Shown here in pieces: positions 60,701 through 64,000 of a DNA stretch of 64,000 bases. Location: assembly GCA_946699065.1 (NCBI GenBank), contig CAMPDV010001539.1, positions 45,171-109,170 on the forward strand, read 5' to 3'. Source of the DNA: Loxodes magnus. Lineage: Eukaryota; Ciliophora; Karyorelictea; Loxodida; Loxodidae. The notes below the pieces were generated by a model. That model searched no databases. It was not told the origin of the DNA and saw nothing but the letters and a program-made list of their open reading frames with translations. A program made the translations under genes and the position numbers. Position 1 is the stretch's first letter. Every line of letters starts with the position of its first letter.

Positions 60701-63700
60701 TTAAATTTGAGTCAAACTGATTTTAATTTACTTGAAATTAAATTTAAGTCAAACTGATTTTAATTTACTTAAAACTAATTTAAGTCAAACTGATTTAATT
60801 TACTTGAAATTAAATTTAAGTCAAATTTATTTTAATTAACTTGAAACTAAATTTAAGTCAAACTGATTTTAATTTCAATAAAACTAAATTTAAGTCAAAC
60901 TTATTTTAATTTACTTAAAACTAAATTTAAGTCAAACTTTTTTTAATTTACTTAAAACAAATTTAAGTCAAACTGATTTTAATTTCAATAAAATTAAATT
61001 TAAGTCAAACTGATTTAATTTCAATAAAATTAAATTTAAGTCAAACTGATTTTAATTTACTTAAAACAAATTTAAGTCAAACTGATTTTAATTTCAATAA
61101 AATTAAATTTATGTAAAACTGATTTTAATTTCAATAAAATTAAATTTAAGTCTAACTGATTTTAATTTAAATAAAATTAAAATTTAAGTCAAACTGATTT
61201 TAATTTACTTGAAACAAATTTAAGTCAATCTGATTTTAATTTACTTAAAAATTAAATTTAAGTCAAACTGATTTTAATTTCAATAAAATTAAATTTAAGT
61301 CAAACTGATTTTATTTTCAATAAAATCAAATTTAAGTCAAAACTGATTTTTCATTTCAATAAAATTAACATTAAGTCAAACTGATTTTAATTTACTTAAT
61401 ATTAAAATTAAGTCAAACTGATTTTAATTTCAATAAAATTAAATTTAAGTCAAACTAATTTTAATTTAATTAAAATTAAATTTAAGTCTAACTGATTTTA
61501 GATTCAATAAAATTAAATTTAAGTCAAAATGATTTTAATTTACTTAAATTAAATTTAAGTCTAACTGATTTTCATTTACTTAAATTAATCTTAAGTCATA
61601 CTTATTTTAATTTACTTGAAATTAATTTTAGGTCAAAGAGATTTTAATTTACTTGAAACTAAATTTAAGTCAAACTGATTTTTATTTATTTAAAGATAAA
61701 TTTAAGTCAAACTTATTTTAATTTCAATAAAATTAAATTTAAGTCAAACTGATTTTAATTTCAATAAAACTAAATTTAAGTAAAACTTATTTTAATTTAC
61801 TTAAAACTAATTTAAGTCAAACTTTTTTTAATTTACTTAAAATTAAATTTAAGTCAAACTGATTTTAATTTACTTGAAATTAAATTTAAGTCAAACTGAT
61901 TTTAATTTACTTAAAATTATAATTAAGTCAAACTCATTTTAATTTACTTAAAATTAAATTTAAGTCAAACTGATTTTAATTTACTTGAAATTAAATTTAA
62001 GTCAAACTGATTTTAATTTCAATAAAATTAAATTTAAGTCAAAATGATTTTAATTTCAATAAAATTAAATTTAAGTCAAACTGATTTTAATTAACTTGAA
62101 ACTAAATTTTAGTCAAACTGATTTTAATTTACTTGAAATTAAATTTAAGTCAAACTGATTTTAATTTACTAAAATTAAATTTAAGTCAAACTCATTTTAA
62201 TTTCAATAAAATTAAATTTAAGTCAAACTCATTTTAATTTCAATAAAAATAAATTTAAGTCAAACTGATTTTAATTTCAATAAAATTAAATTTAAGTCAA
62301 ACTGATTTTAATTTCAATAAAATTAAATTTAAGTCAAACTGATTTTAAATTTACTTAAAATTGAATTTAAGTCAAAATGATTTTCATTTCAATATATTAA
62401 ATTTAAGTCAAACTGATTTTAATTTCAATAAAATTAAATTTAAGTCAAACTAATTTTAATTTCAATAAAATTAAATTTAAGTAAAACTGATTTTAATTTC
62501 AATAAAATTAAATTTAAGTCTAACTGATTTTAATTTACTTAAAACAAATTTAAGTCAAACTGATTTTTATTTACTTAAAACAAATTTAAGTCAAAATGAT
62601 TTTCATTTCAATATATTAAATTTAAGTCAAACTGATTTTAATTTCAATAAAATTAAATTTAAGTCAAACTGATTTTAATTTCAATAAAATTAAATTTAAG
62701 TCAAACTGATTTTAATTTACTTAAAATTAAATTTAAGTCAAACTGATTTTAATTTCAATAAAATTAAATTTAAGTCAAACTGATTTTAATTTACTTAAAA
62801 CAAATTTAAGTCAAACTGATTTTAATTTCAATAAAATTAAATTCTAGTCAAACTGATTTTAATTTCAATAAAATTAAATTTAAGTCAAACTGATTTTAAT
62901 TTACTTAAAATTAAATTTAAGTCAAACTGATTTTAATTTCAATAAAATTAAATTTAAGTCAAACTGATTTTAATTTACTTAAAACAAATTTAAGTCAAAC
63001 TGATTTTAATTTCAATAAAATTAAATTCTAGTCAAACTGATTTTAATTTCAATAAAATTAAATTTAAGTCAAAATGGTTTTAATTTCAATAAAATTAAAT
63101 TTATGTAAAACTGATTTAATTTCAATAAAATTAATTTAAAGTCAAACTGATTTTAATTTACTTAAAACAAATTTAAGTCAAACTGATTTTAATTTCAATA
63201 AAATTAAATTTAAGTCAAACTGATTTTTAATTTCAATAAAATTAAATTTAAGTCAAACTGATTTTAATTACTTAAAACAAATTTAAGTCAAACTGATTTT
63301 AATTTCAATAAAAATAAATTTAAGTCAAACTGATTTTAATTTCAATAAAATTTAAATTTAAGTCAAACTGATTTTAATTTCAATAAAATTAAAATTTAAG
63401 TCAAAATGATTTTAATTTCAATAAAATTAAAAATTAAGTCAAACTGATTTAAATTTCAATAAAATTAAATTTAAATCAAACTGATTTAAATTTCAATAAA
63501 ATTAAATTTATGTAAAACTGATTTAATTTCAATAAAATATAAATTTAAGTCAAACTGATTTTAATTTACTTAAAACAAATTTAAGTCAAACTGATTTTAA
63601 TTCAATAAAATTTAAATTTAAGTCAAACTGATTTTAATTTACTTAAAACAAATTTAAGTCAAACTGATTTTTAATTTACTTAAAATTAAATTTAAGTCAA

Positions 63701-64000
63701 ACTGATTTTAATTTCAATAAAATTAAATTTAAGTCAAACTGATTTTAATTTCAATTAAATTAAATTTAAGTCAAACTTATTTTAATTTACTTAAAACAAA
63801 TTTAAGTCAAACTGATTTTAATTTACTTAAAACAAAATTAAGTCAAACTGATTTTAATTTCAATAAAATTAAATTTAAGTCAAACTGATTTTAATTTCAA
63901 TAAAATTAAATTTAAGTCAAACTCATTTTAATTTACTTAAAACAAATTTAAGTCAAACTGATTTTAATTTCAATAAAAATAAATTTAAGTCAAACTGATT
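57797..64000. repeat. 36-37 bp satellite array, two variant families
   Basis: More than 6.2 kb of continuous tandem repeats, roughly 170 units, running past the window end. The constant half is aagtcaaactgattttaatt. The other half comes in two main forms: tcaataaaattaaattt (unit 37 bp) and tacttaaaacaaattt or tacttgaaattaaattt (unit 36-37 bp). The two families alternate irregularly, sometimes in an A-B-A-B pattern (59,350-59,800), sometimes in runs. Units near the left edge (57,800-58,300) are more degenerate than those inside. Unit length is not a multiple of three and no spacer or cas-like gene occurs, so it is neither coding nor CRISPR. Candidate germline heterochromatin or centromere-associated DNA. 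Confidence 0.97.

Noticed and set aside
57797-64000. CRISPR array
   Set aside because: Repeats are contiguous, with variation spread over half the unit and no unique spacers; the organism is a eukaryote.
1-64000. Telomeric GGGGTT/CCCCAA repeats
   Set aside because: None seen on either strand.

Overview
The window looks like germline-limited (micronuclear) DNA of a ciliate close to Tetrahymena. The sequence is extremely AT-rich. Recognisable proteins can only be read when TAA and TAG are glutamine and TGA is the sole stop; with the standard code almost no open frame exceeds 100 codons. The recognisable genes are broken by frameshifts and in-frame TGA codons, and retrotransposons, large duplications and a satellite dominate. 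The species cannot be fixed from the sequence alone. TGA falls by chance about every 60 codons in DNA this AT-rich, so an open frame of about 100 codons under the ciliate code is weak evidence by itself. I relied on motifs, composition, start codons and conservation between copies.

Positions 1-26,150 hold a head-to-tail array of a roughly 9.2-9.5 kb unit: two full copies (about 1,059-10,284 and 10,285-19,763) and a third, diverged copy that stops near 26,150. Each unit carries three decayed protein-coding stretches on the plus strand (called A, B and C here). On the minus strand it carries a degenerate piece of the nuclear large-subunit (26S/28S) rRNA gene. Copies 1 and 2 are indistinguishable by eye over about 4.8 kb (2,985-7,767) but clearly diverged on the left. 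A partial inverted copy lies at 37,270-41,490.

Positions 26,150-37,270 hold single-copy-looking DNA: a 123-codon frame, a shortened tRNA-Lys(CTT) relic, a weak PAS-like remnant, an apparently intact CCHC zinc-knuckle (gag/ORF1-like) gene at 31,024-31,605, and a decayed PAS/histidine-kinase-like gene at 34,880-36,250.

Positions 41,490-52,000 hold a minus-strand ORF1-like fragment with a cluster of hairpins, a clear serine/threonine protein kinase pseudogene (46,850-48,635, minus), a second decayed minus-strand gene, a divergent decayed membrane-protein gene, and an intact-looking 153-codon frame (51,424-51,885). This stretch is visibly less AT-rich than its surroundings.

Positions 53,280-56,480 hold two fragments of non-LTR (LINE-type) retrotransposons meeting tail to tail. 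The plus-strand fragment has ORF1 and an APE-type endonuclease; the minus-strand fragment has the start of a reverse transcriptase. From 57,797 to the window end there is at least 6.2 kb of a 36-37 bp satellite made of two interleaved variants. I found no telomeric repeat, chromosome-breakage sequence, CRISPR array or bacterial-type regulatory element.
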